Of a stretch of 64,000 nt of DNA, positions 28,584 through 42,159 are shown piece by piece. The stretch's first letter is position 1; the number at the start of each line of letters is the position of its first letter. This DNA is from Linanthus parryae (lineage: Eukaryota; Streptophyta; Magnoliopsida; Ericales; Polemoniaceae). Both the position numbers and the translations under genes were made by a program. The stretch lies in the NCBI GenBank assembly GCA_023055425.1, contig JALGPY010000003.1:19837001-19901000 (forward strand). The letters run 5' to 3'. A model generated the notes under the pieces. The model was given only the letters and a program-made list of their open reading frames with translations, did not search any database and was not told the origin of the DNA.

Positions 28584-31500
28584 TTGAATATTGTTAAATT
28601 GTTCAAAATACTAAAATTGAACATTTCTCGTTTTGTAGAATTCCAATTGGCAAACAACAACGCATCGACTTCATCCCTACGATCTGTCCTTGAGAAGGAT
28701 AAACTTTCTGGACCGAATTTCCTTGACTGGTACAGAAATTTATGGATTGTCCTTAAGCAAGAAAAGAAGTTGTACGTCTTGGACACTCCACCACATGATG
28801 AGTCTGTTCTAGCGGAAGTAAGGGCACGTCATAAACATATTGACGATTCTAATGACGTGACTTGCCTCATGCTTTGCACCATGACTGCTGAGCTTCAGAA
28901 GCAGCACGAGAACATGGAGGCCTATGATATGATCATACACCTGAAACAATTGTTTCAGGAACAGGCAAGGCATGAACGCTATGAAGTTTCCAAAGCATTG
29001 TTCAAGAGTAGTCTTGCATAAGGGAATCAAGTAGGGCGTCATGTAATCCGAATGATCGAGTACATTGAGAACCTTGAGAGACTGGGATTCCCACTTAGCG
29101 AAGATTTGACAACTGATCTTGTCTTTCAATCGTTTCCTGACAGTTATAATTAGTTCATCATGAACTATAATATGAACGAGATCAGTAAGACTCTGCCAGA
29201 CTTGTTGAACATGCTGAAGACAGCTTAACAGAGCATCAAAAAAGGGAAGGGAAATGCCATAATGATGGTGCATAAAAGGAAGGGCGAAGGAGTTACCTCT
29301 ACTTCCAAAGGAAAGCGCAAGAATGTTGCAAAATCTAAGGAAGCCTTAAAGCCTAGTGGAGGCGTGGCTAAAGGTGAATGTCACTACTGCAGCCAGCCGG
29401 GTCACTGGAGGAGGAATTGCCCTAAATATCTGAAGGATAAGAAGGTTGGAATAGTGATTCCACCACCACCAGGTATTTATGTTAGAGACGTTAATCTTTC
29501 TATTTCTTCATCTTGGGTATTGGATACTGGATGTGGTTCTCACATTTGTCGAACTGTGCAGGATTTGAAAAGTAGTAGAAGATTGACTAAAGGGGAGATA
29601 GATCTGCGCGTCGGGAATGGAGCAAGAGTTGCTGCATTAGTTGTAGGCGTTTATGAGCTATCTTTGCCTTCTGGACTTATTTTAGAATTAGACAATTGCT
29701 TTTATGTGCCTGCTATGAGTAGAAACATTATTTCCATTTCTTGTTTGGACGAGAAGGGTTTTTCTATTTCAATAAAGGACAAGTGTTGCTCCATTTATTT
29801 TGATAGTATGCACTATTGTAGTGCGCATTTGTCTAATGGATTGTATATCCTTGATCTAAATAGTCCAATCTATAACATAAATACTAAAATGATTAAAACT
29901 AACAATTTAAATCCTACATATATATGGCACTGTCGTTTAGGCCATATAAATGAGAAACGCATATCTAGACTTCATAAGGATGGAATTCTAGACTCATTTG
30001 ATTTGGAATCATATGAGACATGCGAATCTTGTTTATTAGGAAAAATGACAAAGTCTCCTTACAATAAGAAAGGTGAGAGGACTAGTGGGTTATTGGCACT
30101 CATACATACTTATGTATGTGGGCCGTTCCCCACGCCTGCCAGAGGTGGTTACACCTACTTCATTACATTTACTGATGATTTCAGTAGATATGGATTTGTA
30201 TACCTTATGAAGGCCAAATCCGAATCCTTTGAATTTTTCAAGGAATTCAAGAATGAAGTAGAGAAGCAACTTGGTAAGGGTATTAAGGCTCTACGATCGG
30301 ATCGTGGAGGAGAATAATTAATCCAAGAGTTTGATGAATATCTTAGAGAGTGTGGGATAGTATCCCACCTCACTCCACCCGGAACGCCACAATGGAATGG
30401 CGTGTCCGAGAGGAGGAATCGCACACTATTAGATATGCTGCGATCTATGATGTCTCAAACAGATCTTCCGATATCATTTTGGGGACATGCTCTAATGACG
30501 ACAACTTTTACCATTAACCGTGTTCCATCCAAATCAGTCATGAAGACACCATATGAGATATGGACTGGGAAGCGTCCCATAATGTCGTTTATGAGGATTT
30601 GGGGCTGCGATGTCTATGTAAAGCGCTTACAAACAAACAAGCTCGGGCCCAAAGTGGATAAGTGTAAATTTGTGGGATATCCTAAGGAAACTAAAGGATA
30701 TTATTTCTACAATCCCACCGAGAACAAAGTATTTGTTGCTCGGACCGCCGTGTTTCTAGGAAGAGAGTTTGTCTCTAAAGAAGCAAGTGGGAGGGCTGTA
30801 GAGCTTGTAGAGATTCAAGAACCAAAAATCCCTGAACCAATGATGGAACATGAGCAGAAACAGCAAGTTGTTGTGAAAGAACCTGTTCAGGTAACACAGG
30901 AACTCTGTAGGTCAGGAGGAGTGCGTCATGCGCCAAAGAGGTACGGAATTCTCGTGACTGAGCCCGATGACGTACCACTCATGGATGATGAGCCTGCAAC
31001 CTATGGGGAGGCCACGAAAGGCCCAAACTCCAAGAAGTGGCTGGAGGCCATGAGATCCGAAATGGATTCCATGTACACCAACAAAGTATGAACTTTGGTG
31101 GAACCATTCGAAGGGGCTCGGCCCATAGGGTGAAAATGGATCTTCAAGAAGCGAACCGACATGGATGGCAAGATAGTTTCCTATAAGGGGCGATTGGTAG
31201 CCAAAGGGTACAGACAGATTCTTGGTATTGACTATGATGATACCTTTTCACCAGTCTCCATGACTAAATCCATTCGAATCTTACTTGCTATTGCAGCATA
31301 CTACGGCTATGAGATTTGGCAGATGGATGTCAAAACAGCGTTCCTTTATGGGAACCTCCTCGAGGATGTGTACATGACACAACCGGAGGGTTTTGAGGAT
31401 CCAGAGAACGCCAATAAAATCTGTAAGCCGCAAAGATCCATTTATGGATTGAAGCAAGCTTCTAGGAGCTGGAATCGACATTTTGATAACGCGGTCAAAG

Positions 31501-32569
31501 AGTTTGGCTTCATCAAGAACGAAGATGAGCCCTGTGTCTACAAGAAGGTTAGTGGGAGCTCTGTAGTATTTCTGGTCTTGTATGTGGATCACATGCTAAT
31601 CATTGGAAACGACATTCATACTTTGCAATCTGTTAAAGATTGGCTAGGAAAGTGTTTCGCAATGAAGGACTTAGGAGATGCAGCCTATATACTTGGTAAA
31701 AGATCTATAGGGATAGATCTAGAAGGCTGCTCGGCCTAAGTCAAAGTACATATATATACAAGGTGTTGAAGAGGTTCAACATGCACGATTCCAAGAAGGA
31801 ATTCTTGCCCATGTCGCATGGAGTCACTCTTTCAAAGAATGATTGTCCCTCCAATGAGATTGAGAAGGACCGCATGAGTAGGATACCCTATGTTTCGGCC
31901 ATATGATCCATCATGTACGCCATGTTGTGTACTAGACTAGACGTATCATACGCGTTGAGTATGGTGAGAAGATATCATTCCAATCCGGGTGAGATTCACT
32001 GGATTGCTGTCAAGAACATCCTAAAGTACTTGAGAAGAAATAAGGATGCGTTCTTGATATTTGGAGGTAAGGAAGAGCTAAGTGTAATTGGTTAATCTGA
32101 TGCGAGCTTCCAAACCGACAAATATGACTACAGATTGCAGTCTGGATACGTGTTTTTCCTGAATAGAGGAGCTTTGAGCTGGAAGAGTTCCAAGAAAGGG
32201 ACAGTTGCTGATTCTACAACATAAGCTGAGTACATTGCTGCTGCAGAAGCAGCAAAAGAGGCCGTTTGGATAAAGAAGTTTATCACTGAGCTCGGTGTGG
32301 TCCCTATCATCGTGGATCCCATAGAAATGTATTGTGACAACTCAGGGGCGATCGCACGAGCCAAGGAACCAAGATCACACCAGAAATCAAAGCATGTACT
32401 TAGGAGATTCCATCTTATTCGTGATATGATCGATTGAGGAGATGTGAAGATGTGCAAGATTCCAACCGATGAAAATCTTTCAGATCCGCTTAAGAACCCT
32501 CTTGCCCAGCGAAAGCATGAAGGGCACGCCAGATCTATAGGCATACGAGATGCACCAGATTGGCTCTAG
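28584..32569 (+). pseudogene. Copia D gag-pol, multiple stops, RT active site altered
   Basis: The gag part (28640-29270) includes KLSGPNFLDWYRNL and in-frame stops at the end of the 28584-29021 frame and beyond. The zinc knuckle CHYCSQPGHWRRNC is near 29380. A protease with DTGCGSH is near 29525. A GAG-pre-integrase HCRLGH...CESCLLGK zinc module is near 29930-30045. The integrase core is broken by a stop after DRGGE (30315) and resumes at SERRNRTLLDM (30405). RT spans 31161-31739, with the catalytic YVDD box changed to YVDH (near 31585). RNase H spans about 31900-32450 in pieces. The end of the frame is DAPDWL at about 32569. All enzymes of a Copia element are present in order, but none in an unbroken frame. 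Confidence 0.9.
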
Positions 32570-32583
32570 TGCAAGTGGGAGAC

Positions 32584-33999
32584 TGTTGGAATAGGTTCCC
32601 TAGAGGAAATCAAATATTTAGTATGAATAATGTCATTGGATAGAATATTTCATTATTATTTATTGTGATATTTAATATAATGAAGTCCTTAGATACAATG
32701 TGTTGTTTATCTTAAGTATCCCTAGTCCATTATATTGATTAATAGGACGATCAAATATAGACTAGCATGTGTGTAGATTGGTATGGAGATATCAATTCTA
32801 ACACATGGGTATGCATTAGGAGTAATGACATACTGGATTGACCCACGACAAGAAGGATACATTATATTATGTTAAAGTCACAATCACTTCTCGTGGTGCT
32901 AATATAATTGCAATCCTTAGACTTGAAGTCACTAGATTCTCTAGTTGTGAAATATCGTGCTTTGATGTTATCAAACGTTACACCGTAACTGGATAATCAT
33001 AAAGGTAGTTATCGGGCATGATATGAATCAAGCTTAGAGATCGTAGTGATGTAGAGAGGATTTGTCCCTCCCACATAATGGGAGCAAGTATCCACGACCA
33101 CTCGAGGGATGAGGCTTGTTGAATGTCTGGCCAAACTCAGATAAATCAATATGGAGATACTGATGTTATCTGCTTGCATAAGAATATTCCCAGGATCGAG
33201 AAACTATGGATTGGATATACGAGTGTGACTATTTATGTATCGTGTCCAATCCGGATATGGAGACAAAGGGATAGTGCAATATATGATATTGGGCTCACTG
33301 ACTTATTTCTATTTGTTGGGTAGCATGGATGTGTTGCTAGACATCGCTCCATGTTTGTAATAAGTAACTACTAACTAAGTAGAAACCTATGGGGTCACAC
33401 GTCACATAGAGTTGAAGTAGATTTGAGATTAACTAATATGATTAATTAATGAGAATGATCACTTTGCAACACCTTGCAAACTTAGTAGGACTAATGTGCA
33501 AGGAAGGGACTAATCCAAGTTCATGTAGAACTAGGAAGGGCCTTTATATAGTTAACAAGGAGTTGTTGGACTATATGAAAAGGATGCTCTAGCTTCCTTC
33601 CCGCAACTAATGCTCATAACATAAGTGAAGGGGAGAGTGAGCAAAAGAGAGAGCAAGAGACAAGCTAGGAGGCCGAAACCCCCTAGCCCGTCCCCTACCC
33701 GTCATCCACAACAGGAGGGCCGAAACCCTCCTATTCCTTCTTCGTTGCTTGATTCCTTCTTCCCTCTTCCTCCGGTCAAGGCTAGCACTTGAGAAGGAAG
33801 AATCTAGATCTCACCTCTAGACGTGGATCAACTGTAGAGACGAGGAAAATATTCTTCGTGTGATCTCCCGAACCAAAAGGTACACATCTTCTATGTCCTT
33901 CATCATGTTATGAATGTTTCTTCCCGTGATCCTTGGTGGACTTTGAGTATGAATTAAATTTTTGTTATTCCGTTGCGTTACCTACGTCAAAACCCAACA
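32584..33999 (+). repeat. 3' LTR of Copia D
   Basis: 1,416-bp partner of 25561-26992, immediately preceded by the polypurine tract and followed by the GGTGC duplication. Confidence 0.92.
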
Positions 34000-34004
34000 G
34001 GTGC

Positions 34005-34169
34005 ATTATTGAATGGGGAAGCCGCTCGTTGGTTTCGCCACAAGAGGGACAACTATGTGTTCACAACTTGGACCGGCATCTTTTCGCAGGTCAAAGCTCA
34101 CTTTCAGCAATCGTTTTATCATACCCGGTTTCACCTTGAGGACAAACTGAATGTCGACGGGGGAGGGGT
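34005..34169 (+). pseudogene. gag fragment of element C, right of insertion
   Basis: It encodes LNGEAARWFRHKRDNYVFTTW-type gag sequence that reads into the polypurine tract (34157-34168) and right LTR. It is the second half of the fragment at 25269-25560. Confidence 0.6.
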
Positions 34170-34472
34170 TGATACGGATCAACCGCATCGTACGAGTCAC
34201 TCGTATTACTATTATTAATTAGTATTGTTTATTTATTTAATTAATTATTTCTAGTAGTTAGTTTATTTATTTCATTAGTTTAATTAATTTTTTATTTAAT
34301 TAGTAAGTAGAACGGGCCGAGCCCGTTAGGTCAAATTGTCTAATTAGAGTTAGTATTTTTCTGTTTAAACTGTTGTAATAGTTCGTTTTATTTATCAATG
34401 AAGAAGAAAATTAAACGTGTTTAGTGTGTGTCTTGTGTTCGTGTGTGTGCCCGATCGATACTTGTAGTATCA
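34170..34472 (+). repeat. 3' LTR of element C
   Basis: Direct repeat of 24867-25165, ending GTATCA, followed by the AAATT target duplication. Confidence 0.8.
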
Positions 34473-35074
34473 AAATTTGTTTTAAAATACTATTTTTTCT
34501 AGATACTCATATGACACAATGTTTTTTTCACACTTGTTTATAAACAAAAATTGGTAAAAAAACACATATTTTAAAAAACACAAATTTTAGTGTTTTTTTT
34601 TTGTTTTCTCGTACTCTGAGGGATTCAACACCTCTTCACCCCTAACGAATTAAATAAAAAACAGCCATGTGTGTATATAAGAGTTACACAATGATATTTT
34701 AGCAAATTATCATAGAGAGTTAGGTGCTGTCAAATGTATTTTGACTTGAAACACTATTTTTTCAACTCAAACTGAAAATAATTATTGTTTTCGTTTATAA
34801 AATCTTTAGCTGTTTGTTCTAGTTTCAAACGGGTAACAAACAGGATCATATTCATTGGATGGTCATTTCATAGATATGCATTTTTGGGAATTTTGTGAAC
34901 ACTTTTATCTCCACCAACATCATAGATTTATTCCACTATAATTTAGGGATACGGTCCATCACACACATCACTAAAGTAAAATGGTTTCGGATGCTCTTGT
35001 GGTCCAATGTCATGATGGTCTATTTATGATTTCGGATTCTCTTATCTGTGATGTCATGACGGTATATTTAAAAC
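34473..35074. other. No recognisable feature
   Basis: AT-rich DNA between two retroelements, without coding frames. Its last five bases (AAAAC, 35070-35074) form the left target duplication of the next element. Confidence 0.5.
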
Positions 35075-35544
35075 TTAAGGATTTACATGATCTATCACAT
35101 ACATATCTACAACATGAATTATAGCGGAAGATTCATGTGTGTACCTTTTCTTCCTTAGCTCCTAGCACAGCGGATGATGGTAGGTTGCTTGTTTTCACGT
35201 ACCAATCTTTCTCCCACAGCCTGGCTCGAATCACTAGGACGAGAGCTCTGATCCACACCAAGTTTCACCAATGGAGGCTAGTTAGAGAGGGAGGCTAGGG
35301 TTCCTAGAACTGTATTTGATCAGCACATGATCTCTACACAGTAGTGTATGGTGTATTATGTATCACCTAATATGTGTTGGAGGGTGTCTCCTTATATAGA
35401 CAAACTTATACCTAGTTTGCACATAACCCCCTAGGGTTTGTGCCTTTGCTACTAACCCCTTAAGGTTTGAGCATTATTGCAGCTAACCCCATAAGGTTGT
35501 AATATTTGCATTGGGCACCCACATGGGCACACGAAATGCTAACA
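35075..35544 (-). repeat. 3' LTR of Copia E
   Basis: Partner of 42160-42631. It carries the repeated phrase CTAACCCCTTAAGG. The first bases have changed from TGAAGG to TTAAGG. Confidence 0.88.
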
Positions 35545-38500
35545 TCTCCCACTGGCACAGTGGGGCTGCACAATCACAGTTCATCTAGTCTCCCCCAATC
35601 TCCAACTATTATCATCTGCCAAATTATTTTGTGGCCGTGGTGTGTGACTGTGGGAGAACCTGCATTTCGGGCATTCCATACTCTAAACTCATACGAGACG
35701 AGCTAGCAGCAGACACACTCAACCTTAGAAAATAATGCAATACATATATATCTCTCGTATCCCCCAGATTCCATCAATAGTCATCTCGTAGACCATGAAT
35801 ACCTACCTTGTCCCGAAGGTCGTGCTCCAATGAGTCTACATCTCCTTTATTATTTTCATATCCTGCATGATCCCATAAGATCTTGTAGGTGGGCCCGATG
35901 AATATAACAAAGAGTGATGCAATGAGAATCTTCCTTTCCATCCGTTGTGCCGCTTTGATTCGACTCAGCTGCTTTCCTAGGAGTGTCAGGAAGGCCGAAT
36001 CATTCATAGCTGTAAGGTGTCACGCTAAAGTAGCACCACAAAATTGTTTCTCCATGACACGGATAAAAGTACTAAGGGTATACAGTGTCAATCATTCTTA
36101 TATGATCGACGAGGCTCACATGCCAAGGAATCTCAGGGACTAGTTCTACTCGCTACCTCATGTCACTCATCAGCAGCGTTATCTGGGGAAGATATGCGCC
36201 ATAGTGTTTGAACTCTAATCAGAGCACATGTCATATCCCATAGGGACCACTATGCAGATGTAAGTCCAATAGCCCTTATGACTACCCACCCGAGTACTGA
36301 ATGTCACACATATGCGAATCGAAATCAGTTCTCTCATCTTGCTTTCTCTACGCAGACTATACATGGCCATAAACCAATCTCACCTTGGAAATTGTTCCAA
36401 TGCGAGAATTAAATCCGTCTGACAGGCGTCTTGCACTAGTGATAGATGTATAGCTCATATCATATCATAGGCTTCTAGCACTTATCGGGATTCTGTCTCA
36501 TCTTCTACTCACCTAGACTATCCTGGATATCGCAAAGGCGGTTGCTCGTGTGAGGGAGACAACCTAGTGTCTGCGCGACATGTTCTATGCTAGTACAGGA
36601 TATGTAAACGTATCATACACGTATTGAAACAACATGTAGCATAATCAAACAAATCCTATTAAAATCCAATTATCAATGTCTCATATGCTCATCAATCATA
36701 TTGCCAGTGATCGACTAACGAGTCCCAATTTAATAAAGAAATTTACAAAGACAATTATTAAGTGGTTTAGGAATGGGAGGTGCCTTCACTTTGGCCCGTA
36801 GTCGATCTACTCCAAGATTACTCTACAGGTAGTCATTTCGCCTTTTGTGAAATGATACCCTTTTCTATGTGTCTGATCTTACCGTAGTGCATAGCCATAT
36901 GCTAGAGCAACTCATGGTAATAGGTTTGTGGACAGCTCACAAGCAACTGGAAAAATTCTTTTCTAAACACATTTATGTCCGGTGACAGAACATGCAATCG
37001 TGCTTCGCTTCCATGATCGATGGAGCGGTCTAATACGATTGTGAAACACTTATGATGCGGTTCCATGCGATGTGTATGTCATATAGCATGGACTATAGCC
37101 TGAGGCGGATCGACGTGTATCTAGGTCCCCACTCTAGTCAGCATGCATAGCTGGCTAGTCGAAGAATCACCTCCGATAGTCATAGCATGTGATCCTTTGT
37201 ATAGAGTATCCTTTTGGTTGCAATCTAGTGTCTTAAACTGGATTTCATGAAATCCAATCTTCCGATTACATGAGGTTTGTGGGGTCTTGTTACACACCAT
37301 AATGTATAGGGGACTTCCACTGCCTCGGGCACTCTGGTCATATGGTCAGTCTTGTATGGTGTCTTTTTAGGGCACATGTCCAGGCTCGTAAAATCTTCAA
37401 CGAGCTACAGGAGTATCCTATGGCTTTGGGTCCAGTATATGGAATCGTTCAAGCATCTTCTTAGTTTACGCCTTTTGCGACAATGTAAGAAGTTCCTATG
37501 AACGAACGAGAAGCCCTCTCGCCCTACCAATATCCTTTGTAATAATCGAGAGGATAACTACTCCTTGGTGGAAACAAATAGTCCTCCAGCTCAACTGGAA
37601 AATAGTGTGTCATCGATATCAAGTAATGTGATTATCAACTCTCTACTGGTAAGAGTGATATGCAGCAGCTTCCATCCGTTATCGTAAACATGTAGTAAAC
37701 GATCCCACAATGAAATACTACTGTCTAGAGGACTAGCTAAGGCCACATCTGGACTTAATTAGTTTGCACCTATTTGTGCATATGACCTAATGTCTCGAAA
37801 CCCTGTGGCCGAGTCATACTGGTCACCTCTCTGATTTCTCCATCGAGAAATTCAGTTGTCACGTATATTGAGAATGGAGCGCTAAGTCTATCATTACAAC
37901 TATTGCTGCAAGTCATATGCCTTACCACGCTTCCTTCTGGGTCTCTGATTGACCTTGGAAATCCATTAATCTCCAATAGTCTAATCATTCATTCCAAAAA
38001 TCAACCTAGCTCAGGCTTGGTTTCCCCCCTTATAGACTCTTAAATCTTCCTGTAAACCTTCCTTTTTCATTCTTCATAAATTAGGGGCGATAAGGCATAG
38101 TATTCTAGCATATCTTTTATGCAAGGTGATCCTTAAGATCATCCCTTCGATCTCAAGGGGTCGATGGGGTATGCTCCTATGAGAAATTCCTTTGCATAGA
38201 AGGGTCATCATTTATCCTCATCCCTAAGGATGGGCACCTTGCTTGGAAAGTTACTCCCACTGTCCAAAGGATTCTTAGGGAATTATTTCATCACAATCGT
38301 CCAGGGACCGGGCGTCTTCCAGCGGTTCCTCCATGCTCACGAAGATCATCATCTCTAGGAACATTTCCCTTAATTATGGACATCTCCTTATGAGAAATCA
38401 TATATCTTGTGAATCCATTTATGTTACACTACTAATCGGCTGTTGAGTTTCGAACACGCAACCCCTAGAGTACTCAAAATAGTATGAGAAGATACGTTAC

Positions 38501-38889
38501 TCCATGAAGATATGTATCTTCCATATAGGGTTAACTTTAAATTCATTCTTGTCAGGTGATGAAATATCCTGGGTGATATCCTAGGTTCATCTTCTTTCGT
38601 GGTGACCATCATGTCTTCCCCTTCGATGTCAAATCGTCGACGAGGTGCGCTACAAAGAGCGAATCCTACGCAAAGAGGGTTCCCCCACATAGTCATATTC
38701 TATGGTGGGATGTCTCACCAGGCTAGTCACCCCCACTGTCCTGAAGATCCGTAGGAATTGTTTCCTGTTGATCATTCAGGAATGGGGCGTCATCCAGTGA
38801 AACATCTATTACGTAGAGACTTATTTCTCTGCGAACCTCTTCCTGAATTTGAAAATTTAGTTAGCTCATAAGCTGTCGATCCCTATGGC

Positions 38890-39115
38890 CTAAGGTGACC
38901 TCATATAGGTTGCCTTTTGGTCCACATCTCGTAGGGCGTAGTGGGTATAGACTTGGTCGATATTTGGTTGAGTACGTCGACAGCCGTTTAACAAAGCGTC
39001 TCCTCAAGATAGGGAACATATTCTTTGAACGCGCTATCATACTTCTAACAATATTCAAGCAGTATCCTACTCTTCCTATCCGTTACAGCATCCTGCTGCG
39101 GAGTGCGCGGGATGC
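38890..39115 (-). pseudogene. Copia E integrase remnant
   Basis: Read on minus, the phrase TPQQDAVTDRKSRILLE corresponds to the usual Copia TPQQNGVSERRNRTLLD. About 40 codons later TPYEMWTKRQP corresponds to TPYE(M/L)W.GR.P. Stop codons are scattered through it. This places integrase where a minus-strand Copia element should have it. Confidence 0.75.
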
Positions 39116-41593
39116 ACATCTGCCTTACTACTCCTTTCCATCACATAGCTCTTGCTAAGATAAACACTCGCAGTCTCCTTCTAGCTAAGGGACATATCCT
39201 CTTGTCCAGTGGTTCTATCTTTTGTAGATACCTATCTGAAGTACTCTAGTGCCTCAGACTTATGTGGCATCTAGCGCACATATTTGAGACGCGTACATTT
39301 TCCTACAAATGTGATGGAACAGTAAGAACCATGTCTTAGCTTTAACTTCTAATAGATCACAACAACAGAATGAATAATATGTAAAGACTCAATAGTCCTT
39401 AATGTTTTATTAGGTGGTTTGCGTTTGGCCTATTCTGTAAGGCAAGGATCACACACATGTAAGGGTATCTTGGGCACATTCCAAGCAGGCATGCCATAGC
39501 TAGCCTGAACATCCTTTGTCCTGATATTGTTTCTCAATCTAGCGCGCCACATATCATAATCTTAAGTTATGCTAGAACTCAAGAGCGCATAACCATACAT
39601 AACATGACCAATTCTAAAGTAAAACAGTGACCAAAAACAACTTTTGGTAGCTATTCCCTCAAAGATAATCTCATGGATCCTTAAACGATAAGTTAATTAG
39701 TGCCAGGTCTGGCCTTTTCTCTAGTCTTAGGAAAACATCCTCTTTCTCCTTTGCATTTTCCAGTCTTGGGCTATTGGTCCTATACCAACATGGGTCCTAT
39801 ATTCCCTTATCCTTGCCCCACCTTCTCCTCGGTCTTAATACCGGGCTAGGGACTAAATCTGCCGATCATACTTCATTCACAGCCTTTAGCAATCATATAT
39901 TGGTTAGACTTAAGAGGTATGCTGAACTAGTATTCTTAGCAAACACTTGGTTTGTTAGATCCTAGAACGGAGCGATGTTTGGTCTTATCCAAGCATCTTG
40001 ACACTCTTAAAGTGTGTCATATGACGTTTTCATGTCATTTTCATGAAACATGGCAGAGATAACATCAAATTGAGAATCGGATAACTTAAACCTCTCATCA
40101 TGAATGGCTATAGTCGAGTGCACACTCTATGACATGAGTCTCTACTCATAGCTTAAGGAGGGATTCATGAGTCACTACTCATAATTTTAATGTAGGCAAA
40201 TGGCTAAGGTGGATACAAGATTCTTCTTTGACTCATTCCTACAATCTTTGAATTACAAAGTGGTCTAGAACTTGCTGATGAGGTCATTTCCCCACCTTGA
40301 CATAGCGCGCTTTATGACATTTATCTTGACTGTCTCCCAATATTGGCTAGCCTAAAGATAATGTCTATGTGCTGCTGTGATAACTAATCATCACAGGTTC
40401 GACCATACTTATAGGTGGTTTGACAACCTATGTCCACCGATTGGTTACATAGTACGATGACTCGTCATATAGTTTATTGTCACCATTTTAGCCTTTACAG
40501 TTTCGATTTAGACACGATTGATCTTGAGACATTGCTTAGGAAATTAATACTAGGATTTACTTAGCTCCGAAATAACATGATACATAGATTAAAATTTTAC
40601 AGTTCCTCATAAGGACTCCACCAAAACCTAGTAGCAATTCTAAGAATCAAATATCGTCACTTATGATTTCCTATTAGTTTTAATCATGTATACTCATGTG
40701 AGTTCATTTGTTTTAGTTCCTTAGCATGCGAGGTTATACAATTATATCCAATAACACGCAGTTATAACATAAAACAAGCACAAAACATAAATAAATATGC
40801 AATGAATGTGGCCCCTAAGGTGCACTCCCACTATCGGGAACACGTCTTGAGCAAGTCATGAACTTCCCGCCTCATGGATCTCGCCTATCTCGAGTACTCC
40901 TCTTGAAGCTCCTTGGTCCGTCTATTTGCTCCATGAATCTTGCGCCATAGCTTTTGGTTTGGCCACCTCTCTTGAAGCTTCTATTCTTCAATCTTCACTA
41001 ACTATCTTATTTCTAATAAGAAGTAACCTCATAGAGGCAATTGGATGAGAAGAGAAGACAATAGAGTATGTAGAGAGACACGACTCGCAGGCCGTATTTT
41101 GATTACATATTCAAAACAAAACCAAAACCAATTATAAAAACTTATAAGCCACATACATGCACCAAACACATCCATTAAACCTGCAACAGCGTAATCATAA
41201 AATAAACATACTGAAATTTTTTGGAAATTTCTAGAGATAAACTCTAATTACTAAAAATTAATAAACAATAATCTAATCAACTAACTAGATCAAAATTTTT
41301 TCAAAACCACCTAAGGTCTCACCACCTATGGTAAATAGTAGGTAATAATGACATAAGTCTCCAGAAAAGGGCTTAAAACAGTGTGTTTAAGGCCGTCTAA
41401 TTACCTCGGGAAATGTGAATTAATCTGGATATTAATAAAATTTATGTTTTTCCAAAAATTATGAAAAAATCCCAGAAAATAGGAAATTTAATTCTGAGTC
41501 TGTAGAAAAAATTTTGGCGAAAAAAGACGGCGGGAGGAGGCTGCACGCGTGGGCGCGTCCGCTTCCGTCACGCGCTGTCGTCGGCCTTGTGCC

Positions 41594-41729
41594 ACGTGCA
41601 ATGCCACGTCAGTCCCAGACTGACGTCATCAGACACGTAAGCGAGCCACGTCAGCATCCGCACAGGCTGCCACGTCAGCCTCTTGATGACGTGACACCAT
41701 CATCTGCCACGTCATCCCTAGCCACGTCA
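41594..41729. promoter_or_regulatory. Dense cluster of ACGT-core bZIP-type sites in the leader of Copia E
   Basis: Nine ACGT cores occur in 134 bp. Five are exact CCACGTCA (41604, 41646, 41670, 41707 and 41722, read as TGACGTGG in the element's sense). Others are a G-box (CACGTG) and a palindromic TGACGTCA. TGACGTGG/CCACGTCA is bound by plant bZIP factors, including stress and unfolded-protein-response types. The cluster lies in a GC-rich stretch (41510-41830), downstream of the 5' LTR in the direction of transcription. Confidence 0.55.
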
Positions 41730-42145
41730 GCAGGCCGCCGACAGCCCTTGGGCGTGTCCGGGGCGTGGCCGCGCGTGGAGGCGGCGTCGGTGGCGAGTGA
41801 AGCCCACGCGCCGCCTTCTCGGTCTCCGTTTCTGATGATCCTTATACCACTGGAATCGTCTCTTCACCCTGATTCCGATTATGTATTAGAAAATCAATTC
41901 TAACAACTTTTGAAAAAATTGAATTACAGATCAGATTAAACATTCCAGATTTATACAATTCCGAATCTTAAAATATTCGTAACTTATTCACCGTTTGTCC
42001 AAATAATATGATCTTTATATTTCTGGAATCCTCGTGAAATCCATCCATATAGGATTCGCCTATTGATTATGAAATTTCAGAAACTTGATTTTCTACAGCA
42101 GATCAGATTCGGGCACAAACTACGAGGTACGAAAAACAAGCCTAA

Positions 42146-42158
42146 GGCTCTGATACCA
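42146..42158 (-). other. Primer binding site of Copia E
   Basis: TGGTATCAGAGCC on minus, one base from the right LTR. It matches initiator tRNA-Met and establishes orientation. Confidence 0.9.
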
Positions 42159-42159
42159 A

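Larger units (their letters stand above)
25561..33999 (+). mobile_element. Copia D, complete Angela/Tork-like LTR retrotransposon, dead
   Basis: The element is 8,439 bp with LTRs of 1,432 and 1,416 bp, TGTTGGAATAGG start and ACCCAACA end. A GGTGC duplication flanks it (25556-25560, 34000-34004). It has an initiator-Met PBS (26994-27006), a roughly 1.6-kb leader with a GC-rich island (27330-27490), gag-pol (28584-32569) and polypurine tract GCAAGTGGGAGAC before the 3' LTR. The order protease-integrase-RT-RNase H marks Copia. Pol phrases resemble Angela/Tork lineage elements. Multiple stops make it inactive. Confidence 0.93.
24867..34472 (+). mobile_element. Small gag-type LTR element C, split by Copia D
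   Basis: The LTRs are 24867-25165 and 34170-34472 (about 300 bp, TGATACGG start, GTATCA-type end). AAATT is duplicated on both sides (24862-24866, 34473-34477). A clear polypurine tract, ACGGGGGAGGGG, lies just before the right LTR, so the element runs on plus. Without the 8.4-kb Copia insertion only about 560 bp of internal sequence remains. It encodes gag-like fragments and no pol, as in terminal-repeat elements that carry only gag (TR-GAG). Confidence 0.82.

Noticed and set aside
41514..41903. 129-residue ORF over the ACGT cluster
   Set aside because: It arises from the GC-rich leader of Copia E, lies antisense to the element, and has no domain.
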